41,271 bases of DNA, taken from a virus. Of the stretch, positions 20,999 through 29,490 are shown piece by piece. Where the stretch lies: positions 1-41,271 of IMG/VR virus record IMGVR_UViG_3300024341_000072; one strand, given 5' to 3'. How positions within the stretch are numbered: position 1 is the stretch's first letter; each line of letters opens with the position of its first letter. The position numbers were made by a program, and so were the translations under genes. The notes below the pieces were generated by a model, which made no database searches, was not told the origin of the DNA, and saw only the letters and a program-made list of their open reading frames with translations.

Positions 20999-23338
20999 TC
21001 ATTCCACTTGTCTCCACCATGCTCCATCAAACACCAATTGTAATGTATCGCCTGCCGTTGCTGCAAAATCTACTCCACCATCTAATTGTAATCCATAATA
21101 ACCACTTCCTGCTGCCGTACCATGCTTAACGTTGGGATTGCTATCGAATTGCAGGATAACCACAGAACCTGCTGTCCATCCAGTTCCTAAGATTCTCTGG
21201 ATTTCTGTTGCACCAGTTATATCGAAGTAATTTCCCAATCCAAGAGTTATATCATTTGCAGAGGCAACGTCGGCACCTTGCAATCCGAGTTTCCTTCCTT
21301 GACCTTGATATGAACCATCTTTGTCCACATAAAACTTCTCAGTCCCACCCATATTAGAGATGTTATTTCTAACAGTTAGTAATGTTGCACCAGTAGTTGT
21401 AAAGTTATTCCAAGCCCCAAGCCCCACCCCTGACGCAGTTCCACCATCAGCATCCAAACCTGCAAAGTAAATTGACGAACCTTGCGTTTTGCCTAGATAT
21501 GCAAAGTCAGTTGAACCGTCTGTTAATTTAAGATGTGCAACTACAAAATTCCCAGCAACAGGTTCAAGCGTCGCAGTCATTGTTTTATCTACTGCTACTG
21601 CTCCATCTACATCCCAACCAGAAGCCCTCCAAGATAGAATATTAGAGTTTTTTACCTGATCTCCGACAAGAGCAACTCCAGTTCTATCCAATCTTACTCC
21701 GCTATCCCATACCCCAGTAATATTAATAGCAAAGTTAGTTCCACCAGTAACGTTTGTTGATGTTAGATAGATTCCATTCATATTTGAATTTGCATTATCT
21801 CCAGCCAAACCGTCCATGTCTATTATAAAACCATTTGCTGTTTCACCACTTGACAAAGCAGTGCCAACTCTGTATGTTTGCAATAAACCAGTAACATCTC
21901 CACTATTATTGTCAACATTAAGAGTTAACACACTTGCACCAGTATGGTCAGTAGTACTTGCATCAAATGTCCAATTATCCGTAGCTCCAAAAGTAATTGT
22001 AGCTGTTCCAGTATTATACAATCCATTGGTTACAGTTCCTGCATTTCCATCTATATTTGCCTTTCCTGTTCCTTTTCCAACGATATTAAGGGATATATTC
22101 GTATCGCTTCCACTAGCACCAAGAACTATTGCATTTCCAGTTGCTGCATTGGTAAAAGTGAAATAGTTTACTGCCGCTGGAGTAGCCCAAAAATTATACA
22201 TTATATTACCATTGGCATCATATACTATTCCATCTACAAGGGATATCCCCCCATCAACATAGATTCTTCCATCTACTTCTAATAGAGATTGGACAAAAAG
22301 AGAATTTGTATCTGGGCTATGAGTCGTAGCAACAGCCCCACTTCCGATTTGGACATATCCTGGGAATCCAGTCAGATTAGGTTGACCACCGTAAATACGT
22401 GCTACGCCACCATTTGTAGCCAATGCTCCTGATCCACCAGCACCTGCATAAATATATAAGTTATATCCATCAACATTAGTAGAAGTAGTTACTCCAATTG
22501 ATGTATTATGATCTGGGAATATGAAATCCCCATTTGCATTAAGATATACTTTTGAAGTTCCATTATTTCGCCAATCAAATAGACTACCGCTTGAATATGC
22601 ATTATTAGTGTCAAAAACATGTGCATAAACATTACTACCATCAACTACCGTTGAAACATAAACATTGGAGGTAGTATTTACAGTCGGAGCGGCTGCACCT
22701 AATGCCGCATCAGCAATAACATCATTATATGTTGTGGTACTATTATCAGCGATTGTGTCAACAAGAAGATGGTTGCCAGCACCACAAGCTACTGTACGAT
22801 ATATTTTTCTAGCAGTACATCTGCCTCCACCTAAAGGAATATCTGTTAATGGAACTGTGTTATTTCCTCCACCACAAGTAACAATACCACTTATTGTTCC
22901 TCCTTCTGTTTCTCCTTCTTGAGTTACAAATGTTATCCTATATGTGTGGTCCCCATCATCAACTGCACCACCAGCAGTAGGCGACGATGCTGAAGGAGCC
23001 GCAGGTGTAGACTCTTGAGGGAACACCTTTAATTTGCTTTTTAGATTTAAATAAGTGAGATTTAACGGACCTAGCATTGAAAAAGCAATAGTTCCAGTAT
23101 CTATCCCACCTGCACCATTCCCAGTGGCACTAAAAGTAAATACGTCAGTAGTACCTATCTTGAAATAATAAGTTGCAGATGACGATCCAGTAAGTGGTAT
23201 ATCCAATGTTAATCCACCACTATCAGTTGGAGTAAACATATTTTTTGTTTTTGAAATAGATGTGGTAGTCCCATCATCTAATACACCTGTAAAATTACCA
23301 CTAGCATCAACAAATCCGATTTTTGTTTCGTCTGGCAT
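20999..23338 (-). CDS. fibre-like structural protein 1
   Basis: About 779 residues, rich in Gly, Thr, Asn and Asp. The ATG at 23338 is chosen because GGTGATAGTT lies before it. The repeated theme of short strands and turns (ITFGATDNWTFDASTTDHTG, TGGTNFAINITGVWDSGV) and the end LQLVFDGAWWRQVE match trimeric beta-helical fibres or tailspikes with a C-terminal cap. An early domain at about 110-225 looks Ig/fibronectin-like (HTYRITFVTQEGETEGGT). Probably host recognition. Confidence 0.72.
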   Translation of the reverse strand: MPDETKIGFVDASGNFTGVLDDGTTTSISKTKNMFTPTDSGGLTLDIPLTGSSSATYYFKIGTTDVFTFSATGNGAGGIDTGTIAFSMLGPLNLTYLNLKSKLKVFPQESTPAAPSASSPTAGGAVDDGDHTYRITFVTQEGETEGGTISGIVTCGGGNNTVPLTDIPLGGGRCTARKIYRTVACGAGNHLLVDTIADNSTTTYNDVIADAALGAAAPTVNTTSNVYVSTVVDGSNVYAHVFDTNNAYSSGSLFDWRNNGTSKVYLNANGDFIFPDHNTSIGVTTSTNVDGYNLYIYAGAGGSGALATNGGVARIYGGQPNLTGFPGYVQIGSGAVATTHSPDTNSLFVQSLLEVDGRIYVDGGISLVDGIVYDANGNIMYNFWATPAAVNYFTFTNAATGNAIVLGASGSDTNISLNIVGKGTGKANIDGNAGTVTNGLYNTGTATITFGATDNWTFDASTTDHTGASVLTLNVDNNSGDVTGLLQTYRVGTALSSGETANGFIIDMDGLAGDNANSNMNGIYLTSTNVTGGTNFAINITGVWDSGVRLDRTGVALVGDQVKNSNILSWRASGWDVDGAVAVDKTMTATLEPVAGNFVVAHLKLTDGSTDFAYLGKTQGSSIYFAGLDADGGTASGVGLGAWNNFTTTGATLLTVRNNISNMGGTEKFYVDKDGSYQGQGRKLGLQGADVASANDITLGLGNYFDITGATEIQRILGTGWTAGSVVILQFDSNPNVKHGTAAGSGYYGLQLDGGVDFAATAGDTLQLVFDGAWWRQVE

Positions 23339-23349
23339 AACTATCACCT

Positions 23350-24825
23350 TTAAGTAACTCTCATGTATTCTAATTTACATTTCCAGTCTATTGTAGTTGC
23401 AGCAACTCCAGTAACCCTAACATCAACTGTCTGTGCTACTGTATCTGCATTCAAAGTACAATCCCATGCAGCATTGCTTTCTATGGATGTTATAACTATC
23501 GTGCTACCTGTTTGGGTTACATTTCCAGCAACATTTCTGTAAAAACATCCTTGTAATGTATAAAGCGCTCTATTAGATCCGTCTGATTGCCTGCCTATTA
23601 CAGTTGCCGTAACAACCCAAAGATCCCCTTCAGCAACTGCAACTGTTGCAATGTCTGTAACTGTTGCATCTGCTGTTTGAACTGTGAAAAGGTCACTTAT
23701 AGTGATTCCTCCACCATAAGCGGCATTAATACCTAATGTCATTGAACCTTTGATACTAATACTTGCTCTCTCAGTAACCATGTTATCAGAGTAGAAAGAG
23801 CATATCTTTCCCCCAGCTGTTGTAAGGGCAGGGGAATTACCAATCCTTACTGCAATAGCATTAGCATCATCTGCATCTGAACCTCTTAGATTAAGTGAGA
23901 GTGTAGAGTTTGCTATAACTGCCGTATCTACTGTCACATAGCTAGAGTATAAAGTACCAGCCGCAAAATAATAAGCACCAGTCAAGAATCTGTATCCTCC
24001 TACCGCAGTTGCATATACTGAACCAGAAACACTAACATTTCCCCCAAATCCAGCAGCCCAACCATTAGTTATAGTTAGGTTAGTGCCTTGTATTGGAGGC
24101 CCACTCACATATAAAGTATATGCATCAGTTATCGTCAATGCCCCTGCAACATTCCCATTATAAGTTCTTGCTTGGAGTAAATAATCCCTTTGGGTAGCTA
24201 ACGGCCCAGCACCAGCAGCCCATGTCTTAGTCGCAGATAAATTATAATTGACATCAATATTTTCACTTGCAGCGGTTATACTAGCATGTGCTGGCCCTGT
24301 CAAAGTAAAAACCGTATTATTGCCACTTGCTTGTGCTGCGGGGGTAAATGTTGCATAACCAGAAGAAGTGAAAGTTAACCTATTTCCATTTCCTGTCCAT
24401 ACTTGGAGTGAATGATCTGTAAATGTACCAAACATAACGGGTCCAGCAACAGTTGTTTTCCAAAAGGATTCTATATTTGTTGTTGAATCCCTAAGAATCA
24501 TAGCGCTTGCCCCATCATTTGTAGCATATACAACAACTTGAGATGCTGTGGTAGAAGCAGGAACATCAGCCCCAGCACCAACTTTCAAAATCGGACCGGA
24601 CGAATTAAGAAGCATCTGTGCTACGTCATTAATAGACCATTCCATCGTTGAACCAGTAGGGACATTAAAATGAAGTTGGTTAGTTGCATCTGCATCTCTA
24701 CCAACCTCATAATTTCCTGCTGTAATTGCAGTGCCAGCTGTAAATTTTACATTTCTAGCTAATTTCGGATATAAACAAGTTGTTGTGTCGTCTAACCAAT
24801 TGCTTAGTTTAGTCGCTCCAGACAT
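23350..24825 (-). CDS. fibre-like structural protein 2
   Basis: 491 residues with the same Ala/Gly/Thr-rich fibre composition (NQLHFNVPTGSTMEWSIND, MLLNSSGPILKVGAGAD). The C-terminal ~95 residues form a compact beta head (DLWVVTATVIGRQSDGSNRA, GSTIVITSIESNAAWDCTLN, WKCKLEYMRVT). This end motif of DLWxVxATVIGRQ...WxCKLExMRVT type is known from many fibre tips. GTGGTGATATAA-ATG is the ribosome site. Next to two further fibre-like genes. Confidence 0.72.
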   Translation of the reverse strand: MSGATKLSNWLDDTTTCLYPKLARNVKFTAGTAITAGNYEVGRDADATNQLHFNVPTGSTMEWSINDVAQMLLNSSGPILKVGAGADVPASTTASQVVVYATNDGASAMILRDSTTNIESFWKTTVAGPVMFGTFTDHSLQVWTGNGNRLTFTSSGYATFTPAAQASGNNTVFTLTGPAHASITAASENIDVNYNLSATKTWAAGAGPLATQRDYLLQARTYNGNVAGALTITDAYTLYVSGPPIQGTNLTITNGWAAGFGGNVSVSGSVYATAVGGYRFLTGAYYFAAGTLYSSYVTVDTAVIANSTLSLNLRGSDADDANAIAVRIGNSPALTTAGGKICSFYSDNMVTERASISIKGSMTLGINAAYGGGITISDLFTVQTADATVTDIATVAVAEGDLWVVTATVIGRQSDGSNRALYTLQGCFYRNVAGNVTQTGSTIVITSIESNAAWDCTLNADTVAQTVDVRVTGVAATTIDWKCKLEYMRVT

Positions 24826-24830
24826 TTATA

Positions 24831-25727
24831 TCACCACACCGTAATAGACATGGAGCTATGATTGCTCCCACCAGTGAAGTTCTTGGCTCTGATAGCTGTT
24901 GTAGCTGCGATAAGTACATCATCCAGAACAACTTCTGAATTTGCCTGGACCCTTATATGGTCTGTTGTTCCGCCATTCACACTGACTATTGCATCGTTTG
25001 CTCCAGTCAGTGAAATCTTTATATGTGATGCTGCCCCTACTGTAGTAAGAACTGTTTGGTATGCATCTGTTCCTGATGCAAGCGTACCTAAAGTTTGAGG
25101 AGCTTGTGGTCCTGTAGATCCACCAACTACATATCCATTCTCATCTATAACCTGAACACACAAAACATTAGTTGCTGTTGTTCTTGCAGTATTAGCTGCA
25201 TTGATTATACCCCTATTATCAGTTGTGCCATCTTTGAGTTCAACTGCACCTATTTCTATGTCTCCTACTTCCAATTCAGCTTCTACTTCTAGTTTTCTTG
25301 TTGTATAGTTACAGGTATCGCTTGTTCCAGCTGTGGCTTTCCTGTATCTTATCCTTCCAGTATCATAATTAAGTGCAAATTCACCATTTGCCATTAGTGC
25401 AAATTGTTCTGTATCACTAAGATCAGTCCTATAAACAACTTCTGTTGTTAATATAGTTCCAGTTACCCATGCAAAAGAAGTGTCTCCAGTCCTACCAATA
25501 TCTGCACCTTTTGAATCATAAATAGCTGACCGTTCTAAAGAAACAATTCCCGTAGTGCCTGCTGCACCTGCTGCAAGAGATACTGCTTCCGCACTGATAG
25601 TATTCTTTAGATACGCAGTTGGTGTCCTTACTCGTTGTGCTGTTTTATCAACTGATCCACTACTATTTCTTCCTGCCTCTGAATAGGCAGATCTCCAATC
25701 TCTTTGTGTTGAACGTTCATTGCTCAC
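24831..25727 (-). CDS. fibre-like or decoration protein 3
   Basis: About 298 residues. The GTG at 25727 is favoured as start because GGTGA lies five nt upstream; an ATG overlapping it is followed at once by a stop. The N-terminus is polar (SNERSTQRDWRSAYSEAGR). It continues with beta elements (YRTDLSDTEQFALMANGEF) and a C-terminal sandwich (HIKISLTGANDAIVSVNGGT, RVQANSEVVLDDVLI, SSMSITVW) resembling capsid or tail decoration domains. Function inferred from context. Confidence 0.62.
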   Translation of the reverse strand: MSNERSTQRDWRSAYSEAGRNSSGSVDKTAQRVRTPTAYLKNTISAEAVSLAAGAAGTTGIVSLERSAIYDSKGADIGRTGDTSFAWVTGTILTTEVVYRTDLSDTEQFALMANGEFALNYDTGRIRYRKATAGTSDTCNYTTRKLEVEAELEVGDIEIGAVELKDGTTDNRGIINAANTARTTATNVLCVQVIDENGYVVGGSTGPQAPQTLGTLASGTDAYQTVLTTVGAASHIKISLTGANDAIVSVNGGTTDHIRVQANSEVVLDDVLIAATTAIRAKNFTGGSNHSSMSITVW

Positions 25728-25736
25728 ATATATCAC

Positions 25737-25859
25737 CTTTGATTTATGATTAACGGAGTGGTTCTCCGTCGGAGGGTTACTCCATTTTCAAAAAGACCAA
25801 GAGAAGTAATGCGTTAATCACGCACTACATATTTACAAATTTATTCTTTATCCTCGTAA
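25737..25859 (-). promoter_or_regulatory. non-coding leader with two hairpins
   Basis: No ORF fits. On the minus strand a 5-bp stem (25810-25814 with 25820-25824) is followed by a perfect 6-bp stem acggag/ctccgt (25753-25758 with 25764-25769). A TATA-like TTGTAAATAT lies near 25830-25840. It may end head-gene transcription or start the fibre genes. Confidence 0.35.
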
Positions 25860-26135
25860 TTATTTCCCCACTGCAATCCAAGTGCCAGTACCGTTTGCAT
25901 CGGTGACTATTGTTACAGTGCCACTTGCCAATGGAAGTGTTTCGTTTATTACTGGAGCGTTAGCTATAACACTGGCACCAGTATGAGTAAGAACCATACT
26001 TTCTACTCCTCTCAAACCAGTTACAATGTCCCCCCCAGTACTTCCACCGTCGCTTGTGAATGTACCAAATGCTATCCTTCTTCCCTTGGATTCAGGAGCT
26101 TCAAAAAATACTCTTGCCGTATATGCAAATGCCAT
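25860..26135 (-). CDS. small beta-rich structural protein
   Basis: 91 residues: AFAYTARVFFEAPESKGRRI, then GGDIVTGLRGVESMVLTHTG, then SGTVTIVTDANGTGTWIAVG. The pattern resembles small fibre-end or capsid decoration modules of the type found next to fibre genes. Not recognised by name. Confidence 0.65.
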   Translation of the reverse strand: MAFAYTARVFFEAPESKGRRIAFGTFTSDGGSTGGDIVTGLRGVESMVLTHTGASVIANAPVINETLPLASGTVTIVTDANGTGTWIAVGK

Positions 26136-26138
26136 AGG

Positions 26139-26546
26139 TTACACCTTTTTTTCCTCTTTAAAGAAGTCAGGACATAATTCCTTTATTGCTTCTTCTTCTT
26201 CCTCGGTTATTATGTTATTTATTCGGAAGTTGTACTTCAACAGGACTGGGGCGATATTCTCTTTTCCGCTAGTAATTACGAATCTCTGCCTGTATTTATG
26301 TGGCATAGCCCTGTCCTTTTTGTCTACATACGAACTTGTATTGGTTGGTGAGTTGATTTGTTTTATTATGTCCAACATTGCCCTAAGATCATATTTGTTT
26401 GTAAGGTCGAAACTATGTTTGTCACCTGGCCCAAATGTGAATACTCCCTTCTTAGGATAATAAATAGACCAAGCTCCTATCCCGTTGTATTCAACTTCCA
26501 CAAACTTCCCTTTTTTTTCCATACTTTTTTCCTCAGTGTTTTTCAT
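26139..26546 (-). CDS. hypothetical head-region protein
   Basis: 135 residues, not recognised. Basic start (KNTEEKSMEKKGK), a beta domain (GAWSIYYPKKGVFTFGPGDKHSF), a helix, and an acidic end (ITEEEEEAIKELCPDFFKEE). It lies between the HNH gene and a small structural gene. The sequence gtggtctt in front of its ATG is part of a 15-base leader also found before the methyltransferase gene. Confidence 0.7.
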   Translation of the reverse strand: MKNTEEKSMEKKGKFVEVEYNGIGAWSIYYPKKGVFTFGPGDKHSFDLTNKYDLRAMLDIIKQINSPTNTSSYVDKKDRAMPHKYRQRFVITSGKENIAPVLLKYNFRINNIITEEEEEAIKELCPDFFKEEKKV

Positions 26547-26560
26547 AAGACCACGACCAT

Positions 26561-27088
26561 TTATTTATTTTCTTCAAAAATAAAAAAAATTGCTCTTCGA
26601 AGGTTAAACCATTCTTGAGCTTTTTTATTTGCTTTATTAGCCCTACCTAGAAGGTTATGAAGAGTGGAATGATCTCCCTTAGTTAAAACCATGAGGTTAG
26701 TTAGATTATTATTTCTCCAATTACCATCTACATGATGGACATGTAAATTTGGATCTGTAATACCCATAATCTCTCTGGCTTTATTTCTGAAGTAAGTACG
26801 ATCGCCTCCCTTCCATCGTGGATGATTTTCTGGATTAGCAAAACGCTCTTTTGCTGTCTGGCTAATCGCCTCACAATGTTCAGGAGTTCGTTCGTACATT
26901 TTTAATGCCTCCGAAATCTTTTTGTTGTGCTCTTCCGTTCGAGGTCTGCTCCATACACAACGCCTGCATAACCCGCTTTTGCCTCTTTTTGAAGGGGATT
27001 TCGCAAGTTGTTTGTTGCATTGAGTGCAGAAGACTGGTATCGCTTTCACTCTTCCCACGTTTATTTTGTGGCCTTTTTGAAAGGTCAT
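26561..27088 (-). CDS. HNH homing endonuclease with zinc knuckles and NUMOD3-like linker
   Basis: 175 residues from ATG 27088, with GGTGATAAAA in front. Order: zinc knuckles FCTQC and LCRRC, then NUMOD3-type repeats (RTEEHNKKISEALKMYERTP, CEAISQTAKERF), then the HNH core LHVHHVDGNWRNNNLTNLMV with HSTLHN closing it. This is the architecture of intron- or gene-adjacent homing nucleases. It sits directly downstream of the major capsid gene, a common hiding place for such elements. Confidence 0.88.
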   Translation of the reverse strand: MTFQKGHKINVGRVKAIPVFCTQCNKQLAKSPSKRGKSGLCRRCVWSRPRTEEHNKKISEALKMYERTPEHCEAISQTAKERFANPENHPRWKGGDRTYFRNKAREIMGITDPNLHVHHVDGNWRNNNLTNLMVLTKGDHSTLHNLLGRANKANKKAQEWFNLRRAIFFIFEENK

Positions 27089-27153
27089 TTTTATCACCAG
27101 TCATTACATACACCTCAAACATTCATAAACACTTCCTTACTAATTAATTAAAC

Positions 27154-28011
27154 TCATATACCGGTTGCATAAAGCAAATAGTACGGGAGTTTGTACTGAT
27201 CTACAAACTTGTGTACAATATCAAATGTCTTACCTGCTGCACCTTCATCAGTTTCATAGGTTGCAAAGTTCTCTAAGACATACATTGTTGCAAACATACC
27301 TTTCTTACCCATGAAGAAAGTACCTTCAGTCATTGCCTGGTCTTCGATAACTTCCAATCCGAATGGTTTTGGAACTATGTTACCAGTTTCAATTGATTTG
27401 TTCGTGTATAGTGTGCTTTGGAATCTTGTATCTTTCTTCAAGTCTGCATAATCATTTGGTTGCAGAAGCAAGAAGTCAGCTTCAAGCCCACCAGCTCTTT
27501 GTTTGAAAGCAGCCTGAGCAGTTACAACATCATTTACTGGGTCTCCAGTAGTTGCCCACGTTCCACCAGTTGCAGTATATGTTTGACCTGCATTTGATGC
27601 CATGTTAGCAATCAAAGTTCTGTTTACCGAGTTTCTTACTATTTCTACGTTTTCGATAGTATGTTTGGTAATATATTGTTGGACTGCTGAAACTCCGGAG
27701 TTTAGCAATGCCCTGTCAAGTTTGTAAGCAACACCATATCTAGTTGGAGTGCTCGTTGCATCCTCTGTCCCAATGCTGTCTGCTGGAGGTCTTGCCCCAT
27801 CTGCAATTGCTACTGGGTCATCGAATGAGGTATAACCTTTGGTTGCACTGTAACTTTGGGTTTGTCTTGTGTATTCCAAAGTAGTTTGACCACTGTCGCT
27901 TTGTGCGACTTCAAATAAGTCCATTGCAGTCTTCTTAGTTGGAAGATATGCATGAAGTGTCTGATCCAAGTATTTCTTATAATCTGTCGCTATAGATCCA
28001 AGTCCTGACAT
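27154..28011 (-). CDS. major capsid protein, HK97 fold
   Basis: 285 residues. Helical N-terminal arm (DYKKYLDQTLHAYLP), then the E-loop and P-domain pattern (TTLEYTRQTQSYSATKGYT; VEIVRNSVNRTLIANM) and an A-domain with GLEADFLLLQPNDYADLKKD, GLEVIEDQAMTEGTFFMGKK and a C-terminal YVLENFATYETD. These order and end motifs match HK97-fold capsids. No cleavable long delta domain is visible, but a separate scaffold-like gene lies upstream. GGTGATTAAAT precedes the ATG. Confidence 0.85.
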   Translation of the reverse strand: MSGLGSIATDYKKYLDQTLHAYLPTKKTAMDLFEVAQSDSGQTTLEYTRQTQSYSATKGYTSFDDPVAIADGARPPADSIGTEDATSTPTRYGVAYKLDRALLNSGVSAVQQYITKHTIENVEIVRNSVNRTLIANMASNAGQTYTATGGTWATTGDPVNDVVTAQAAFKQRAGGLEADFLLLQPNDYADLKKDTRFQSTLYTNKSIETGNIVPKPFGLEVIEDQAMTEGTFFMGKKGMFATMYVLENFATYETDEGAAGKTFDIVHKFVDQYKLPYYLLYATGI

Positions 28012-28023
28012 ATTTAATCACCT

Positions 28024-28386
28024 TTATATAACTCTTATTACGCTGGCTAATGTTGCCGAAACCTCACAAATACCACAAATAGTGTTAGCTGAGTAAGTAG
28101 TCAATGCACCAGATGCTGCACATCCTACATAACCATCAGCAGCAATAGTGTATGGTACTTTAACCTTACATCCACTTCTTGCTACTTTGATAACAGTCCC
28201 TGTTGATCCTGCTTCCAGAGCAACACCATAAAACACACTGTTATTTGCAGCAGTCACTACAACATTCCCACTAGATAACATCACAGCAGCACCAGCGGTT
28301 ACTGTTCCGCCACATGTTGCAGATACAACGTTACCATTGGCTGTTGGCCCTTCCGTCTTGTCAATATCTTTTGCATACGTTGCCAT
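28024..28386 (-). CDS. capsid decoration protein, DUF2190-like, copy 1
   Basis: 120 residues (NGNVVSATCGGTVTAGAAVML, NNSVFYGVALEAGSTGTVIK, GYVGCAASGALTTY). The pattern of G-x-V-x-A-G-x-x-V and F-x-G-V-A-L-x-x-A-x-x-G matches DUF2190 decoration proteins that cap capsid vertices or trimers. It is a tandem paralog of the next upstream gene, sharing the MATY start and the VASVIR-type end. Confidence 0.78.
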   Translation of the reverse strand: MATYAKDIDKTEGPTANGNVVSATCGGTVTAGAAVMLSSGNVVVTAANNSVFYGVALEAGSTGTVIKVARSGCKVKVPYTIAADGYVGCAASGALTTYSANTICGICEVSATLASVIRVI

Positions 28387-28396
28387 ATTTTCACCC

Positions 28397-28768
28397 TTAT
28401 AACAATCTTATCACACTGGCGTTTGTTGCAGAAGTTTCAACTATTGCAACCCTTCTACCATCAGTGTAATCTTCCCATCCTCCTGTTCCTCCGTCTTGTG
28501 GTTGGACATAACCATCAGCAGTTAGGGTAACACCAGTCCTAATCTTGCAACCAGTTCTTGCCACCTTGATAACAATTCCAGATACGGCAGTTTCCAAAGC
28601 AACACCATAGAAAACGTCTGTTTTAGATGTACAAGCAACTACATTACCACCAGACAATCTGACTGAGTATCCAGCAGTAACTCCACCAGCACCAACGGTC
28701 ATGTTGGTAATGTTCCCGTTGGAGCTTTTGCCTTCGGTTTTGTCTATCGAACCTGTATAAGTTGCCAT
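28397..28768 (-). CDS. capsid decoration protein, DUF2190-like, copy 2
   Basis: 123 residues, similar along its full length to copy 1: shared IDKTEG near the start, DVFYGVALE in the middle, VIKVARTGCK and the NASVIRLL end. It differs most around 90-110, where GGTGGWEDYTDGRRV forms an extra exposed loop. Two diverged decoration proteins could occupy distinct capsid sites or one could replace the other. Confidence 0.78.
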   Translation of the reverse strand: MATYTGSIDKTEGKSSNGNITNMTVGAGGVTAGYSVRLSGGNVVACTSKTDVFYGVALETAVSGIVIKVARTGCKIRTGVTLTADGYVQPQDGGTGGWEDYTDGRRVAIVETSATNASVIRLL

Positions 28769-28772
28769 TATA

Positions 28773-29207
28773 TCAACCTCTTAGGAATCTCTCCAAATTG
28801 ATCCTTGCTGCATCAGCGATTGGATCGTTTGGTGTTTGACTTGAAGAAATTGTTTTTTTTATTCCAGCTGAGAATTGTGCGAGTTGCTTTTCCAGAGTTT
28901 CAACTTTTGTATTAAGTTCAGCTATTTCCTTGGAGTACTTTGCTTCCTTGTCTGGTTGAACTTCCTTTTCTTCTGGAGGCTTAACTTCGTTCATTTCTTT
29001 TGTTTCCTCTTCCTCTTCCGCTGCAAGTTTATCGAGTGCTTCCATAATCATGGAAACCTTACCTGAGAGTTCTTCGACTGTTTTTGCCAATTCTTCGATT
29101 TTAGCTTTGGCATCGAATTCCTCTTTTTTAGGTTCTTCTTGTTTTGGCTCTTCTGTTTTTTCAATAGGAGTTTCTTTTTTCTCCTCTGGTTTTACTTCGT
29201 CGACCAT
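28773..29207 (-). CDS. scaffold-like acidic coiled-coil protein
   Basis: 144 residues, mostly Glu, Lys, Pro and Ala. Coiled coils at about 33-60 (AKIEELAKTVEELSGKVSMI) and 95-120 (ISELNTKVETLEKQL-like). It has no globular core. Its place directly before the decoration and capsid genes, and next to the protease, fits a capsid scaffold that is later removed. The C-terminal INLERFLRG could bind the capsid protein. Confidence 0.7.
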   Translation of the reverse strand: MVDEVKPEEKKETPIEKTEEPKQEEPKKEEFDAKAKIEELAKTVEELSGKVSMIMEALDKLAAEEEEETKEMNEVKPPEEKEVQPDKEAKYSKEIAELNTKVETLEKQLAQFSAGIKKTISSSQTPNDPIADAARINLERFLRG

Positions 29208-29211
29208 TTTA

Positions 29212-29490
29212 TCACTCCCTAATTATCTTTTCTTTAACAAATCTTCCTGTATTATTATCTCTTTGACTTCTTTCAACTAATTTTTTTGGTGGGATTAATT
29301 CAATTATTTTAAATTCAAAACGTTCATCACCATATTCATTCCAAGCATTCTGTAGATGTGGATTGGCATGCCTACCTGCATCTAAACAGTATTTGTGATG
29401 TTTAAATCTGGTATAGAGTTTGGTAGAACTACCAATATACCTCTTATGTGTTATAAGATTTTCAATACAATAAACTCCACTGAAAATCAT
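29212..29490 (-). CDS. GIY-YIG endonuclease, minimal
   Basis: 92 residues: GVYCIEN (residues 5-11), KRYIGSS (17-22, the YIG), R28 in LYTRFKHH, and NPHLQNAWNEYGDERFEF, with catalytic Glu in the last helix. Only the nuclease domain is present, with a short tail; DNA-binding modules are missing. Probably a free-standing homing nuclease inserted between scaffold and protease genes; its start overlaps the protease stop by 4 nt. Confidence 0.85.
   Translation of the reverse strand: MIFSGVYCIENLITHKRYIGSSTKLYTRFKHHKYCLDAGRHANPHLQNAWNEYGDERFEFKIIELIPPKKLVERSQRDNNTGRFVKEKIIRE

Noticed and set aside
21816-22282. Plus-strand ORFs within the fibre genes
   Set aside because: Opposite to a long continuous fibre frame, no promoter or ribosome site.
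26880-27122. Minus-strand ORF in another frame of the HNH gene
   Set aside because: Covers the coding region of the zinc-knuckle and NUMOD3 part in the wrong frame.
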